Source: Candidatus Hodarchaeota archaeon (GTDB lineage Archaea; Asgardarchaeota; Heimdallarchaeia; Hodarchaeales; Hodarchaeaceae). Taken from it: 64,000 nt of DNA. The position numbers were made by a program, and so were the translations under genes. Location: the NCBI GenBank assembly GCA_016840285.1, contig JAEOSR010000063.1, forward strand, positions 1 through 64,000, in the 5' to 3' direction. Positions 43,609-53,194 of this stretch are shown piece after piece; position 1 is the stretch's first letter, and each line of letters starts with the position of its first letter. Under the pieces are notes generated by a model. It worked only from the letters and a program-made list of their open reading frames with translations, did not search any database and was not told the origin of the DNA.

Positions 43609-44691
43609 TCATTTTAGACGTTTCAAAAAAAGAGTAAATCTTTCATTCTGTAAAAGTGAATCATTCAATCGATGGATCAGGATAATAGTTTCTGATAATA
43701 TAAAACGTTTCAAATCATTATCTAGGGTTTCTTGGAGCTCTAAATTGATTTCTTTGACAATATTAAAGGAAACATTAGGAATTCTCGATTCTAAGTCTCC
43801 AGTTCCTAGGTTATAATTCTTTAGAATACCTGATGAAATGCGGAGAGAATCCTGTAAGCTGCGAGTTTCATTAAAATATTCTGAAATGCTTTTATAGTAC
43901 AATTCTACAACATTTTGGATTTGATCTTGTTCTATCGATGTAAGAACTGAATCTTGTTCTGCAGGAAACATTTTACGAAGATTTTGAAGTAAGCGGGCGG
44001 CAGGTGCTTCACGTAAAAGCTTGCTTATCAGAGTTCTAAGTTTAAAGGAGGGAATTTGAATGATTTCAGACTGGTTAGAGAAGGGAGCATTTTGCTGCAC
44101 CTCATAACGGTGTAGTTCTTTGCATGCTGAAAAGTAGTAATTAGGAAAACTCAGTTGAGACAAGTTCGAGTAAGAGACTAGTAAGTTGTCAATGGATTCA
44201 ATTATACCCCATTTATCAATGTAGACTGCATTTTGCTGAAAAAAACCAAAAATTTTTTCTGGGACAGCCGGAGGTTTCTTTTCCAAAGCTATAGTTGACA
44301 TTGCAGCACTAGGAAGTCCCTCCATTAATGTAGCTACTTTGGAATAGATTGTTTCAATGTTTTCTAAGATTTCTAAACTTGATTCTGGTTGTGTGACCAT
44401 TTTAGAAAGGAGTTCCTGGGTTATGTTTAAACTCGTAATCATATCATCAGTAAGAGTATCCTCTTTATTCAGAACTTGAACTAAAGAGGTTATTAGGTTT
44501 ATAAGTAGGAGATTTAATCCTATTAAGATGTTAATCTTCTCACCCATATTCCCTCTGGATGTCCAAAAATCAGATGAGGGGGATTTTTGTTTGACTTGAT
44601 CAGGTTCGGTTTGTAATTGATCCTCTAATGATTCGTTAGAATTTGGACCCTTTTGGGTATATTCAAACCTTGGTGGATCTTTTCTGTCCAA
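43609..44691 (-). CDS. Helical protein of the tubulin-like operon, unknown function
   Basis: 360 residues. A polar, disordered-looking N-terminus (Pro, Gln, Ser and Lys rich, residues 1-48) is followed by an amphipathic-to-hydrophobic helix (ILIGLNLLLINLITSLVQVL, 54-73) that may bind a membrane or partner. The rest is all-helical: ELLREAPAARLL-type text (here KLLREAPAARLLQNLRKMFP), then long helices to the end (LQNERFTLFLKRLK). No known domain. It starts 14 nt downstream of the tubulin-like gene, so it is almost surely cotranscribed and a likely partner of the GTPase. Confidence 0.6.
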   Translation of the reverse strand: MDRKDPPRFEYTQKGPNSNESLEDQLQTEPDQVKQKSPSSDFWTSRGNMGEKINILIGLNLLLINLITSLVQVLNKEDTLTDDMITSLNITQELLSKMVTQPESSLEILENIETIYSKVATLMEGLPSAAMSTIALEKKPPAVPEKIFGFFQQNAVYIDKWGIIESIDNLLVSYSNLSQLSFPNYYFSACKELHRYEVQQNAPFSNQSEIIQIPSFKLRTLISKLLREAPAARLLQNLRKMFPAEQDSVLTSIEQDQIQNVVELYYKSISEYFNETRSLQDSLRISSGILKNYNLGTGDLESRIPNVSFNIVKEINLELQETLDNDLKRFILSETIILIHRLNDSLLQNERFTLFLKRLK

Positions 44692-44705
44692 TTTTATCTA
44701 GCACC

Positions 44706-46073
44706 TTATCCTTTTTCTGGCTTGATGTAATAACCAAATAATTTTTCCAAATCACTTACAGCTTCATCCAATTCTTTTCGTGTTGTACCTTTTGAACGTT
44801 TGAACCAATGTTGCTTTAATTCGGAGTCCCCACTATGAAGGTTTATGAGTGCTTTAGCTTCTTCAAGAATATCATGAAGTTCTGGAATTCTTGGCAAACC
44901 AAACAACAAAAGAAGAGATGCTCGTGTACTATCATCATCATAGGCACAATATGTTGGAGAAATACTCGCACCTTTAGCTAAAAAGGGAGCCAATGCTTTT
45001 TTCAAAAGCGGATCATATTCTACCCTGGCAATATTTCGGGAACCACTGAGGACTGAAAAAACAGAGGATGCCATGGGATTCGTCCCCATGTCTGTTAAGC
45101 TACAGTTAGAAAGAGTATATTCTACAGCAGTAGAAAGTTGAGAATCCATCCCTCCAATTTCTGGGAAAACGGACAAATCATCAAACATAGCCGGTACAAC
45201 GACACTATCTAACTTTAATGCAAAGTCACCAATATCAGTAGTGGGTAAAACCTCTTTTCCGACTTCTGGTACTCCAGGGGATAACATCTCAGCTATTGAT
45301 TCCAAAGCTAAAGGGTTAACTAATTCCACAAATGCTTCTTCTAGTTGGGTTGGATATGTCCCATCTTGACCGATGACAGTGGGGATACTAGAACTAACCT
45401 GTTCACTGCTTAAGTCAGCTAAGTCGTTTCCTATTTGACGACTCAATAAATCAACAGATTCGCCGCGTTGCCAGCTTAAAACCCTTTCAAGCATTGTTCT
45501 ATTTGAAAGTAGAAGTATCAAATCTGGCCCCATGTTTCCTTCCTCGAGTTGGAGCCTCAGTAATTTTGATAATGCCCAGACACTGTTAACGGCTTCAGAT
45601 GATTGATTTACGAATGGTAAGACCCCAAAGACATATATAAAGATTTTACGTTTTTCTTCTTCAGCAAACCGCTTTCTTAACAGTTTTATTAAAGCAGGCG
45701 TTCCCCCACATCCAGTACCTCCTCCGAAGCTAGTAAAAATGCAAAAACCACTAATTCCCTCATAACCCAAGCCTTGCAACTGATTTAAAATAATATCCTG
45801 AGAATTCATGACTGATTCGTACCCAGCAGAGAATTTTCCCCCAACTCCAATTTCTGCGTCCGAATAAAGCAGAGTTCGGTTCTTGGAAATAGAATATTTT
45901 TTTCGTGCTTTCAGTAAATCTCCACGATCAGTATTCAACACCAAATACTCTCTAATACGTTGAGGTAGCTCGCCTTTTTTGGATCTGGCTAAGTAGCTGC
46001 CAACAAGATTACTACCACATTCACCAATTCCAATTGCAAAGATCTCTGATTCTGGTCCTCCTTCAATTGACAT
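44706..46073 (-). CDS. Noncanonical tubulin/FtsZ/CetZ-superfamily GTPase
   Basis: 455 residues. IGIGECGSN at 14-22 is a T1-loop variant and SFGGGTGCGGTPAL at 115-128 is the tubulin signature (GGGTGxG), with C122 in place of Ser/Thr/Ala. LPTTDIGDFALKLDSVVVPA (277-296) resembles the T7 loop and helix H8 end, with D280 and D283 in the catalytic positions, so GTP hydrolysis on assembly is plausible. The C-terminal domain ends in a helical, charged tail. It is too divergent to be called FtsZ, CetZ or artubulin. Flanked by helical-protein genes, 38 nt and 14 nt away. Confidence 0.78.
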   Translation of the reverse strand: MSIEGGPESEIFAIGIGECGSNLVGSYLARSKKGELPQRIREYLVLNTDRGDLLKARKKYSISKNRTLLYSDAEIGVGGKFSAGYESVMNSQDIILNQLQGLGYEGISGFCIFTSFGGGTGCGGTPALIKLLRKRFAEEEKRKIFIYVFGVLPFVNQSSEAVNSVWALSKLLRLQLEEGNMGPDLILLLSNRTMLERVLSWQRGESVDLLSRQIGNDLADLSSEQVSSSIPTVIGQDGTYPTQLEEAFVELVNPLALESIAEMLSPGVPEVGKEVLPTTDIGDFALKLDSVVVPAMFDDLSVFPEIGGMDSQLSTAVEYTLSNCSLTDMGTNPMASSVFSVLSGSRNIARVEYDPLLKKALAPFLAKGASISPTYCAYDDDSTRASLLLLFGLPRIPELHDILEEAKALINLHSGDSELKQHWFKRSKGTTRKELDEAVSDLEKLFGYYIKPEKG

Positions 46074-46111
46074 TTAGACACACTCTTTTTTTATTTGTTT
46101 GTAGGGAGTTG

Positions 46112-49100
46112 TTACTTCAATTTAATTCCTGATTTAATTTCAATAAGCAATTTCATGACTAAGCTCAAATACGAACGGATTACTTCATTATGAGGATAGG
46201 TTTCTTTGATTTTCTTGGATATTTCTTTGTAAAATCGTAAATTCTCTTCTCTACTCTCTGTTGGTGTGTATCGTGGACGAAACATTCGAACAGCACGGTG
46301 CCAATGATTTAACTGGATTGACACTTTTTTCCACTCATTTCTTTGCTCATTTATTTGTGGTAATAAATCTAATATATATCTAAGATCATGAGAATCAAGG
46401 AATTCCTCACGAGCTTTTACTAATTCAGATAATGGAAATATTTTTTCTGACGCTTCCTTTGTATACCTCTTAAACACTTCTTGAATGTTAGAATAGTATT
46501 CTAACTCCCCTAACTCTGTCTGTAAGGAAGCATTTCGACTTTTTTCAATTGTTTTCATGATTTCAATCACAGAGCTTCGAACTGATACTAATTCGAGAAT
46601 AGCTCCCGTTAAGCGACCAACATGATCTGTTGTAGCTACTTCTTGAAAACGATTTAGGTATGCAAGATCAACCCGCTCGTCCTGACGTAAGTCAATTTGA
46701 TAATGATTAAATAAATATTCTACGGTATCTTGAATTTCAGTAATATAGCGTTTACCCATTGATCGAATTTCTCGACATGCTTTAGGATCAGTCTGTAAGT
46801 TATCAATTTCGATGAAAACATCTGTTACTTCTCGTAATTGAACATCTTCCTGGTTTTTGACAATTATTTGACTAAAATTTTCAATATACCCTCCAACAAA
46901 CTCAATAATATTAATCCCGACTTCTTTCAAATCGTTAACATTTTTCAAAACCCTTCGTGATTCTTGTACTCCATGTGCGAGTAAAACTGATAATATTTCA
47001 GTATCATAGAGGAATATCAGCTGTCTTAATTTGTGAGCTAATCGCTCATGAGAGACTTCTTCAGCTTCAAAATCAGAAACTTTCTTCTCTGCACTAAAAA
47101 TAGCATCATCAAGAGGTGTTATTTCATTTATCCGAGGAAGACTAACTCTTAACCAATTATAGAGATTTTGATGAAGTTTGGCTAAGGAATCTTTTGCCAT
47201 CTGTAAGCTTTCCAAGCTATAACTCTCAAAAACATTGACTAAGCGTACAATATCTTTATGAGTTTTGATTTCATCCATTTTTTCAGTCATAAGATTTATA
47301 GTTTCATCAAAAAAGTCTGCATACTGGCTAGGAAGTTTTGAATAGTCCTGTATGTGCGAAGAAATTTCACGTTCCATTTGTTCTGCTAATGTAGAAGCTT
47401 TCCGACCAACAAAAGCTGATAATTGCCAAAATTCTGTTAGAGCTTCAGAATAATCAAGGTTATCGACTTCTTTATCAGTAGAATAAATTAAGCTGGTCTT
47501 TCGAGATTTTAATAATCTAAATAGTCTTCTATCGACTCCTTCGAGATTTCCTATTTGTTTTTTCAATTCGATAAGAATATCATTCTTATATTCTTCAATC
47601 GTTTCTAAGAAAGAAATATATTCTTTGATTATAGCCTCAATATTTCCTAATTCTGAATATTCATCCACTGAATCTACAATTTGGTTACGTTTTTCCCGTA
47701 AATCGAATCGTGTCTCTATAGGAATTAATGGGAAGGGAATTGATTTTAAATTTTCACGGATTCGTGAGGAGATCTTATATTTCCACAAAGGGATCTTTTC
47801 ATACTCATCTAACAACTCCTGAATACTTTTTTGAGCTGCTTCACTAACCTCCTCTCTAAAGGATTTTAGATCGTCTACTGTGAGAGTTGGAACGAGAATT
47901 TTTAATTTTGGAGGAATTGTTTCGAGATTAATAAGTTGATTGTAAATGGGGTGTGTCTCATTATCTATTTTATTCCAAAGTTCAGTTTTGATATTTGCGT
48001 TGAGTCTATGCAATCCCTCAATCTCATGAACTAAGTCACGTATATCAATTTCTTCGGCAATTTTCTGCTTTCTTTGATAATCGATTTGATCTTTCAGGTC
48101 TACAGATAGAATGTCTCGTAAACTTTCACGAGAATCATATAGATTTAACAAATTTTGTCTAAGGCTTTGTTGAGCTGGTTTAGAAAAATATGCAACCAAA
48201 CGGGTCTCCCAATCTTTAATTTCACGAGCTTTACTACTCAATTCACTGGGACTTAGAGCCTCAAAATCACGAATGATTGGTATCTGTGGCCCTTCACTTA
48301 AGTTGATGACCTCTTGGATATGTGGATTTTCTAGTAGTCTGAAAAAATAGTTCTGACATTCTTCTGCTAATGATGATTTCAGGTCATGATACCGTTTTGC
48401 TAATTCAACCCATTCTTGAAGGTCGCTTGTTTTTGCTGCTTCTTTCTCAATCGCACGTACTTTTTTTTCAAAATCGGGAGGAACAGGTATCTTCATCGCA
48501 CGAATAGCTTTGGATGAGTTAATTAGCTCTGACGTACTTAGTATTTTCTTTGTAGCAATAATCTGCTGTTGACGCCAAGAACGTATTTTCTCGATATCTT
48601 GGATGATGATTGGTATACTTGTAGATGAAATATCTGTTTCAGGAACTGGGGAGAACGAAGATTCTAATCCTTCTTTCCCAAAAATCTGTATAATACGTCC
48701 AATTTGATCATCTGTTTCTGTCTTGAGGGATATCTCATATGTTCGCAAAATATTGATGAACTCATTACTAAGAGAATTTAACCGTTTTTCTAATGAAATG
48801 AGGGTTTCTACTGAAGTTGTCCTGTCCGCACTGGTCTGAACATCTTGAACTTCCTCTTTTAATAAATCAATTTTACTCCAAAGGTCTAAACCAATTGATG
48901 CGACAGTATCAATATGTTGCTGTAGCTCAGAAGACATTTGAACAATTGCCAGTTGAATTTTACCTTCTGTACCCTTCCGTCGTTGCTTTAAATACGCGTT
49001 TTCAGCTTCTAACAGGCTATAAACTTCAAGCAAATCTGGAATCGTCATCACATGAATGCTAGTTTTTGTCGTCTGGTTCGTTACTCGAACCTTTTCTTCA

Positions 49101-49627
49101 TCAAAATTAACAAATTTTCCATAGAGCTCGATAATCTCACGATTAAACAACAAGATTGAAACATTTTTTCCTCGTAGAACCTCAGAAATCTGATTATATG
49201 TCCTAAGAACATTTGAACTGAACCTCAAGATTTCATTTACATCGAAACTTGGGATTTGTAGTTTACGAATTGTCTCCGTTTCCTGGGGAATAAATTTCGC
49301 TATCTCTTTGATGTTATTTGCTAGATCAAAGTAAATTTTACGAAATCCAACCAAAAGAGCGTTTAATAACTCCTCAGTCAGCTTGTTGTACTTTTCTTTA
49401 TCTTGGGTAAGAGTTTTTTTAATTCCCCTCTTTTTAAAAAAGCCAGCTTTAGGCAAAGCTGTCTCTAATTTTTCAATTTCTATCACTAATTTTTGAGCTT
49501 CATTTAAAGCGGAGACAACTTGCACTGTAGGATCAATTGAGCGTAATTCAGTCACTAAATCTCTAATATTATGAAGAACTTCCTTTGATACGAGAAGCTT
49601 TCCTTCTGAGGTCATATTAACTAGCAT
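46112..49627 (-). CDS. Giant helical/coiled-coil protein of the tubulin-like operon
   Basis: 1171 residues from ATG 49627 (an ATG four codons later is an alternative; the AAAGG just before 49627 is too close for that start and about 12 nt from the second). Nearly all helical with many Leu/Ile/Glu/Lys/Arg heptads and recurring 'LVHEIEGL', 'LRSIDP', 'ELVSVRSSVIEIM' style segments; no transmembrane helix and no enzymatic motif. It may be built of spectrin-like or other helical repeats of ~100 residues. First gene of the operon. Its size and all-helical nature suggest a scaffold, linker or motor-like tether for the GTPase filament; inferred. Confidence 0.65.
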   Translation of the reverse strand: MLVNMTSEGKLLVSKEVLHNIRDLVTELRSIDPTVQVVSALNEAQKLVIEIEKLETALPKAGFFKKRGIKKTLTQDKEKYNKLTEELLNALLVGFRKIYFDLANNIKEIAKFIPQETETIRKLQIPSFDVNEILRFSSNVLRTYNQISEVLRGKNVSILLFNREIIELYGKFVNFDEEKVRVTNQTTKTSIHVMTIPDLLEVYSLLEAENAYLKQRRKGTEGKIQLAIVQMSSELQQHIDTVASIGLDLWSKIDLLKEEVQDVQTSADRTTSVETLISLEKRLNSLSNEFINILRTYEISLKTETDDQIGRIIQIFGKEGLESSFSPVPETDISSTSIPIIIQDIEKIRSWRQQQIIATKKILSTSELINSSKAIRAMKIPVPPDFEKKVRAIEKEAAKTSDLQEWVELAKRYHDLKSSLAEECQNYFFRLLENPHIQEVINLSEGPQIPIIRDFEALSPSELSSKAREIKDWETRLVAYFSKPAQQSLRQNLLNLYDSRESLRDILSVDLKDQIDYQRKQKIAEEIDIRDLVHEIEGLHRLNANIKTELWNKIDNETHPIYNQLINLETIPPKLKILVPTLTVDDLKSFREEVSEAAQKSIQELLDEYEKIPLWKYKISSRIRENLKSIPFPLIPIETRFDLREKRNQIVDSVDEYSELGNIEAIIKEYISFLETIEEYKNDILIELKKQIGNLEGVDRRLFRLLKSRKTSLIYSTDKEVDNLDYSEALTEFWQLSAFVGRKASTLAEQMEREISSHIQDYSKLPSQYADFFDETINLMTEKMDEIKTHKDIVRLVNVFESYSLESLQMAKDSLAKLHQNLYNWLRVSLPRINEITPLDDAIFSAEKKVSDFEAEEVSHERLAHKLRQLIFLYDTEILSVLLAHGVQESRRVLKNVNDLKEVGINIIEFVGGYIENFSQIIVKNQEDVQLREVTDVFIEIDNLQTDPKACREIRSMGKRYITEIQDTVEYLFNHYQIDLRQDERVDLAYLNRFQEVATTDHVGRLTGAILELVSVRSSVIEIMKTIEKSRNASLQTELGELEYYSNIQEVFKRYTKEASEKIFPLSELVKAREEFLDSHDLRYILDLLPQINEQRNEWKKVSIQLNHWHRAVRMFRPRYTPTESREENLRFYKEISKKIKETYPHNEVIRSYLSLVMKLLIEIKSGIKLK

Positions 49628-50012
49628 CCTTTGGTAGTGATGTGTAGTCTCTTTTCGTCATTACTTACAGAGAGGGTTCTTTATATGTTTCAGTTATATA
49701 TGTATATTACAATGACTAACTTTAGTTCACGATGATTTTCCCCTTTTTTAAATTAATCAAATCAGATCAAATAAATTATCCCTTTAAATGATGAATGAGC
49801 TCTGTAGTATCAGTACCTTTCATCATAATGCATAGAAAATATAATGTATGTCCATTAAACAAGATTAGACTCATTTTGAACATAGAAAAGATTTTCAAAT
49901 AATTTTATATATTAAAATTGAAGACATTCTCTTCTATTCAGGAGTTTTGATTAGAGACATGTCCATCCAGCAGTAAAATTAACAGAATTGTGTTTTTTGA
50001 GGCTTTTATAAA
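49628..50012. other. Divergent promoter region between the tubulin-like operon and cinA-like gene
   Basis: AT-rich 385 bp without a gene. A TATA-like string (TATATAAC, read leftward) around 49693-49700 lies about 70 nt from the coiled-coil gene. A TTTTATATATT string near 49902-49912 lies ~100 nt before the cinA-like ATG. No repeats or RNA genes seen. Confidence 0.4.
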
Positions 50013-50804
50013 ATGAAAGTGTGCTTAATATCTATTGGGAATGAATTGCTATCAGGTAAAACCATCAACACAAACGCTAACTTTCTTTCAAAAAAACTCA
50101 CAAACTTCGGTTTTGTAGTTCAAAAAATTCTGACAATTCCTGATGATCCAGTAATTGTTCCAAAAGAGATTTCTCTTCTTATATCTTCAGGTGAATACCG
50201 TCTTATTCTAATAACAGGAGGATTAGGCCCAACTTGGGATGATTCGACTGCAAATTTTTTAGCTAAAGCATTAAATGTGGATACTGAACTTGACATAGAG
50301 GCTTTATCAATAGTCACCCAACGCTATAAGGACCTATTTGATGAGAACCTAGTAGATACTGTTGAAATTACTTCAGCACGTAAAAAAATGGCATTTCTAC
50401 CCGTTGGATCTGAAGCTATTGATAACCCAGTAGGAACTGCTCCTGGGATTTTTATTATCCATAAAAAATCAAATACGTGGATTTTCTGTCTTCCTGGGGT
50501 TCCCCGTGAGATGAAGGAAATGTATAAAGCGGTTGAGTCTAAAATCTCTGTTTTAAAAAATGAAATCCAAACTGGATATTATGAAACAGAATTTACCACA
50601 ACTTTCACAGATGAATCATTACTTGCTCCATTCTTAATACCAGTACGTCAAAAATATGATGTGTGGATAAAATCACTTCCCGAAGCGTATCAGGAGGAAA
50701 AAAATATACGCCTGATTATTTCTAAATCAGCTGGCTCAGAAGAGGCTGCTAAGAAAGAAGTCCTAGCTGCAAAAGCATACCTTCATAAATTGATCAACAG
50801 CTAA
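50013..50804 (+). CDS. CinA N-terminal-domain protein (molybdopterin-binding fold)
   Basis: 263 residues. MKVCLISIGNELLSGKTINT, then LILITGGLGPTWDDST and VGTAPGIFI are the MoCF/CinA N-terminal (COG1058) signature. FCLPGVPREMKEMY follows at residue ~160. The C-terminal nicotinamide-nucleotide amidase domain of bacterial CinA is absent, as usual in archaea. Bacterial CinA N-domains act as ADP-ribose/nucleotide pyrophosphatases; archaeal stand-alone versions are presumed similar. It is followed by cdc48 76 nt downstream in the same direction, though they may not share a transcript. Confidence 0.85.
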   Translation: MKVCLISIGNELLSGKTINTNANFLSKKLTNFGFVVQKILTIPDDPVIVPKEISLLISSGEYRLILITGGLGPTWDDSTANFLAKALNVDTELDIEALSIVTQRYKDLFDENLVDTVEITSARKKMAFLPVGSEAIDNPVGTAPGIFIIHKKSNTWIFCLPGVPREMKEMYKAVESKISVLKNEIQTGYYETEFTTTFTDESLLAPFLIPVRQKYDVWIKSLPEAYQEEKNIRLIISKSAGSEEAAKKEVLAAKAYLHKLINS

Positions 50805-50880
50805 AGACAGGTGAAATAATTATAATTCTTTCAAAATCGGATTTAATTGAAGAAAATGGCATTAGGGAATTGTTTGCCAA

Positions 50881-53187
50881 ATGACAGATGATAATGAGAA
50901 AAAATTACTCTTAAAAGTGGTTGAAGCCAATCAGGGTGATGTTGGCCGAGGATTAGTTAGAGTCGATTACTCTATTATGCGGGAGAATGGATTAGAAACT
51001 GGTGATATCGTTGAGATCGCCAGTGAGAGGGCAGGAGGTAAAAAAACAGGTGCCTTAGTAATACCTGGAAGAAGAGAAGATCGAGGGAAAACCATCATTC
51101 GTATGGATGGGCTGATCCGAGGAAATGTGGGAACCAGTTTAGGTGAAACAGTTCGAATCCGGAAAATTAAAAAACGAGAAGCAAAACGTATTACGATAGC
51201 TCCTGCAGAAGAACGAATTCGCCTTTTAGTTCGATCTGAGATTATACGTGAGCGTTTACAAAACCATCCTGTTTCTCGTGGAGATCTACTAGTTATTACA
51301 GGACAAATCAGGAAGATTCCTCCCTCTGGAGGAGGTACTACTGGTACAGGAATGGATGATTTCATATCTCGATTTTTTGGTGCAACAAGCCCCGTTTCTT
51401 TAGGTGAAATTAAGGTTGTGGTTGTAGCAACAGATCCTGAAGGCATTGTAACTGTAGGAGATACAACAGAAGTTAAAATTGTCGAAGAAGCTCCCAAAGA
51501 CCTTAGAATGATGCCACGTGTGTCATATGAGGATATTGGTGGACTTTCAGAAGAAATTAAGAGGGTTAGGGAGATGATAGAACTTCCAATGAAACATCCC
51601 CAACTCTTTGAGCGTTTAGGGATTGATCCCCCAAAAGGGGTTTTGTTACATGGACCTCCTGGAACAGGAAAAACCTTACTTGCAAAAGCAGTTGCAAATG
51701 AATCAGGAGTCAATTTCGTTTCAATCGCTGGTCCGGAAATAATGTCTAAATTTTACGGAGAGAGTGAACAACGTATTCGAGAAATTTTCCAAAATGCTGA
51801 GAAAGAGGCACCTAGCATTATTTTTATAGATGAATTAGATTCTATCGCTGTAAAGCGGGAAGAGGTCACTGGAGAGGTGGAAAGACGTGTTGTTGCCCAA
51901 CTCCTCGCTTTAATGGATGGTTTAAAGAGCCGTGGTAAAGTAATAGTTATTGGAGCAACGAATCGACCTAATGCCCTCGACCCCGCCTTACGTAGGCCTG
52001 GCCGATTTGATAGAGAAATTGAGATAGGAGTTCCAGATAAAAATGGTCGCTATGAGGTTTTATTAGTTCATACTAGAGGGATGCCACTAGCGGATGACGT
52101 CGATCTAAGTGAATATGCGGCAAAAACTCATGGATTTGTTGGAGCAGACATTGCTGCTCTTACAAAAGAAGCTGCAATGCATACTCTCCGAAAGATTTTA
52201 CCTAATATTGATTTTGACAAACCTCTTACTCCTGAAATTCTTTCAAAATTAGTTGTGTCCAAGGAGAATTTTGATGAAGCACTTAAGATAACAGAACCAT
52301 CAGCAATGCGAGAAGTACTCCTTGAAATACCAAATGTTTACTGGGATGACGTCGGAGGCCTAGAAACAGTAAAACAACAACTCATTGAGGCCGTAGAGTG
52401 GCCTATTACTCATCCTGAGATTTTTCAACGACATGGTGTCACACCTCCTCATGGTATTCTTCTATATGGTCCCCCTGGTACTGGAAAAACCCTTTTGGCT
52501 AAAGCTGTTGCTACTGAAAGCCAAGCAAATTTCATTGCTATTAGAGGGCCTGAATTATTATCAAAATGGGTTGGTGAGAGTGAGAAAGCTGTTCGTGAAG
52601 TTTTCAGGAAAGCTAAGCAGGCTTCTCCTTCTATTATTTTCCTAGATGAGCTCGATGCTATTGCTCCCCGTCGTGGGGCCTTTGCAGGTGGAAGTCATGT
52701 TACAGAGAGCGTTGTGAACCAAATATTATCATTACTAGACGGTTTAGAGAGTCTTCGTGATGTTCTGGTTTTGGGAGCAAGTAATCGGCCTGATATGATT
52801 GATCCAGCCCTTCTCCGACCAGGGAGATTTGATCGGTTACTTCTAGTGAAACCTCCTGACAATGAATCAAGAGAAAAAATTCTAAAGATCCATACAAGTG
52901 GAATGAAATTAGGAACTGATATAGACCTTTCTCAACTCGCTAGTGACCTAGAAGGTTATGTAGGCGCTGATATCGCAGCAATATGCCGTGAGGCGGTGAT
53001 GATTGCTCTCCGTGAGGATTTAAACACAGATTTTATAGAACTACGTCATTTTCGTGAGGCTAAAAAAGCTGTTCATCCCAGTATCAATGATAGAATTATC
53101 AAAGAGTTTATAGAATTAGAAAGTAAGCTTTTAGGCAAATCAGAAATTGGTAGAAAAGATGTTTTAGGATTAAAAGATTATCTTTAA
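50881..53187 (+). CDS. cdc48: Cdc48/VAT AAA+ unfoldase
   Basis: 768 residues: N-domain (1-205), then two AAA modules. D1 Walker A GPPGTGKT (258-265) and Walker B FIDELD (315-320); D2 Walker A GPPGTGKT (530-537) and a [13 protein letters not shown]alker B. Arginine fingers are in the GRFDR regions. It would extract or unfold proteins for the archaeal proteasome. The C-terminus ends KDYL, with Tyr in the penultimate position, similar to but not exactly the HbYX proteasome-docking motif. A near-neighbour PAC2 gene lies 12 kb away. Complete. Confidence 0.96.
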   Translation: MTDDNEKKLLLKVVEANQGDVGRGLVRVDYSIMRENGLETGDIVEIASERAGGKKTGALVIPGRREDRGKTIIRMDGLIRGNVGTSLGETVRIRKIKKREAKRITIAPAEERIRLLVRSEIIRERLQNHPVSRGDLLVITGQIRKIPPSGGGTTGTGMDDFISRFFGATSPVSLGEIKVVVVATDPEGIVTVGDTTEVKIVEEAPKDLRMMPRVSYEDIGGLSEEIKRVREMIELPMKHPQLFERLGIDPPKGVLLHGPPGTGKTLLAKAVANESGVNFVSIAGPEIMSKFYGESEQRIREIFQNAEKEAPSIIFIDELDSIAVKREEVTGEVERRVVAQLLALMDGLKSRGKVIVIGATNRPNALDPALRRPGRFDREIEIGVPDKNGRYEVLLVHTRGMPLADDVDLSEYAAKTHGFVGADIAALTKEAAMHTLRKILPNIDFDKPLTPEILSKLVVSKENFDEALKITEPSAMREVLLEIPNVYWDDVGGLETVKQQLIEAVEWPITHPEIFQRHGVTPPHGILLYGPPGTGKTLLAKAVATESQANFIAIRGPELLSKWVGESEKAVREVFRKAKQASPSIIFLDELDAIAPRRGAFAGGSHVTESVVNQILSLLDGLESLRDVLVLGASNRPDMIDPALLRPGRFDRLLLVKPPDNESREKILKIHTSGMKLGTDIDLSQLASDLEGYVGADIAAICREAVMIALREDLNTDFIELRHFREAKKAVHPSINDRIIKEFIELESKLLGKSEIGRKDVLGLKDYL

Positions 53188-53194
53188 CATTATA

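Noticed and set aside
50967..51713. Long leftward open frame of ~248 codons
   Set aside because: It lies entirely opposite the cdc48 gene, whose AAA motifs are beyond doubt; composition is Ser/Ile/Pro rich as expected for an antisense shadow.
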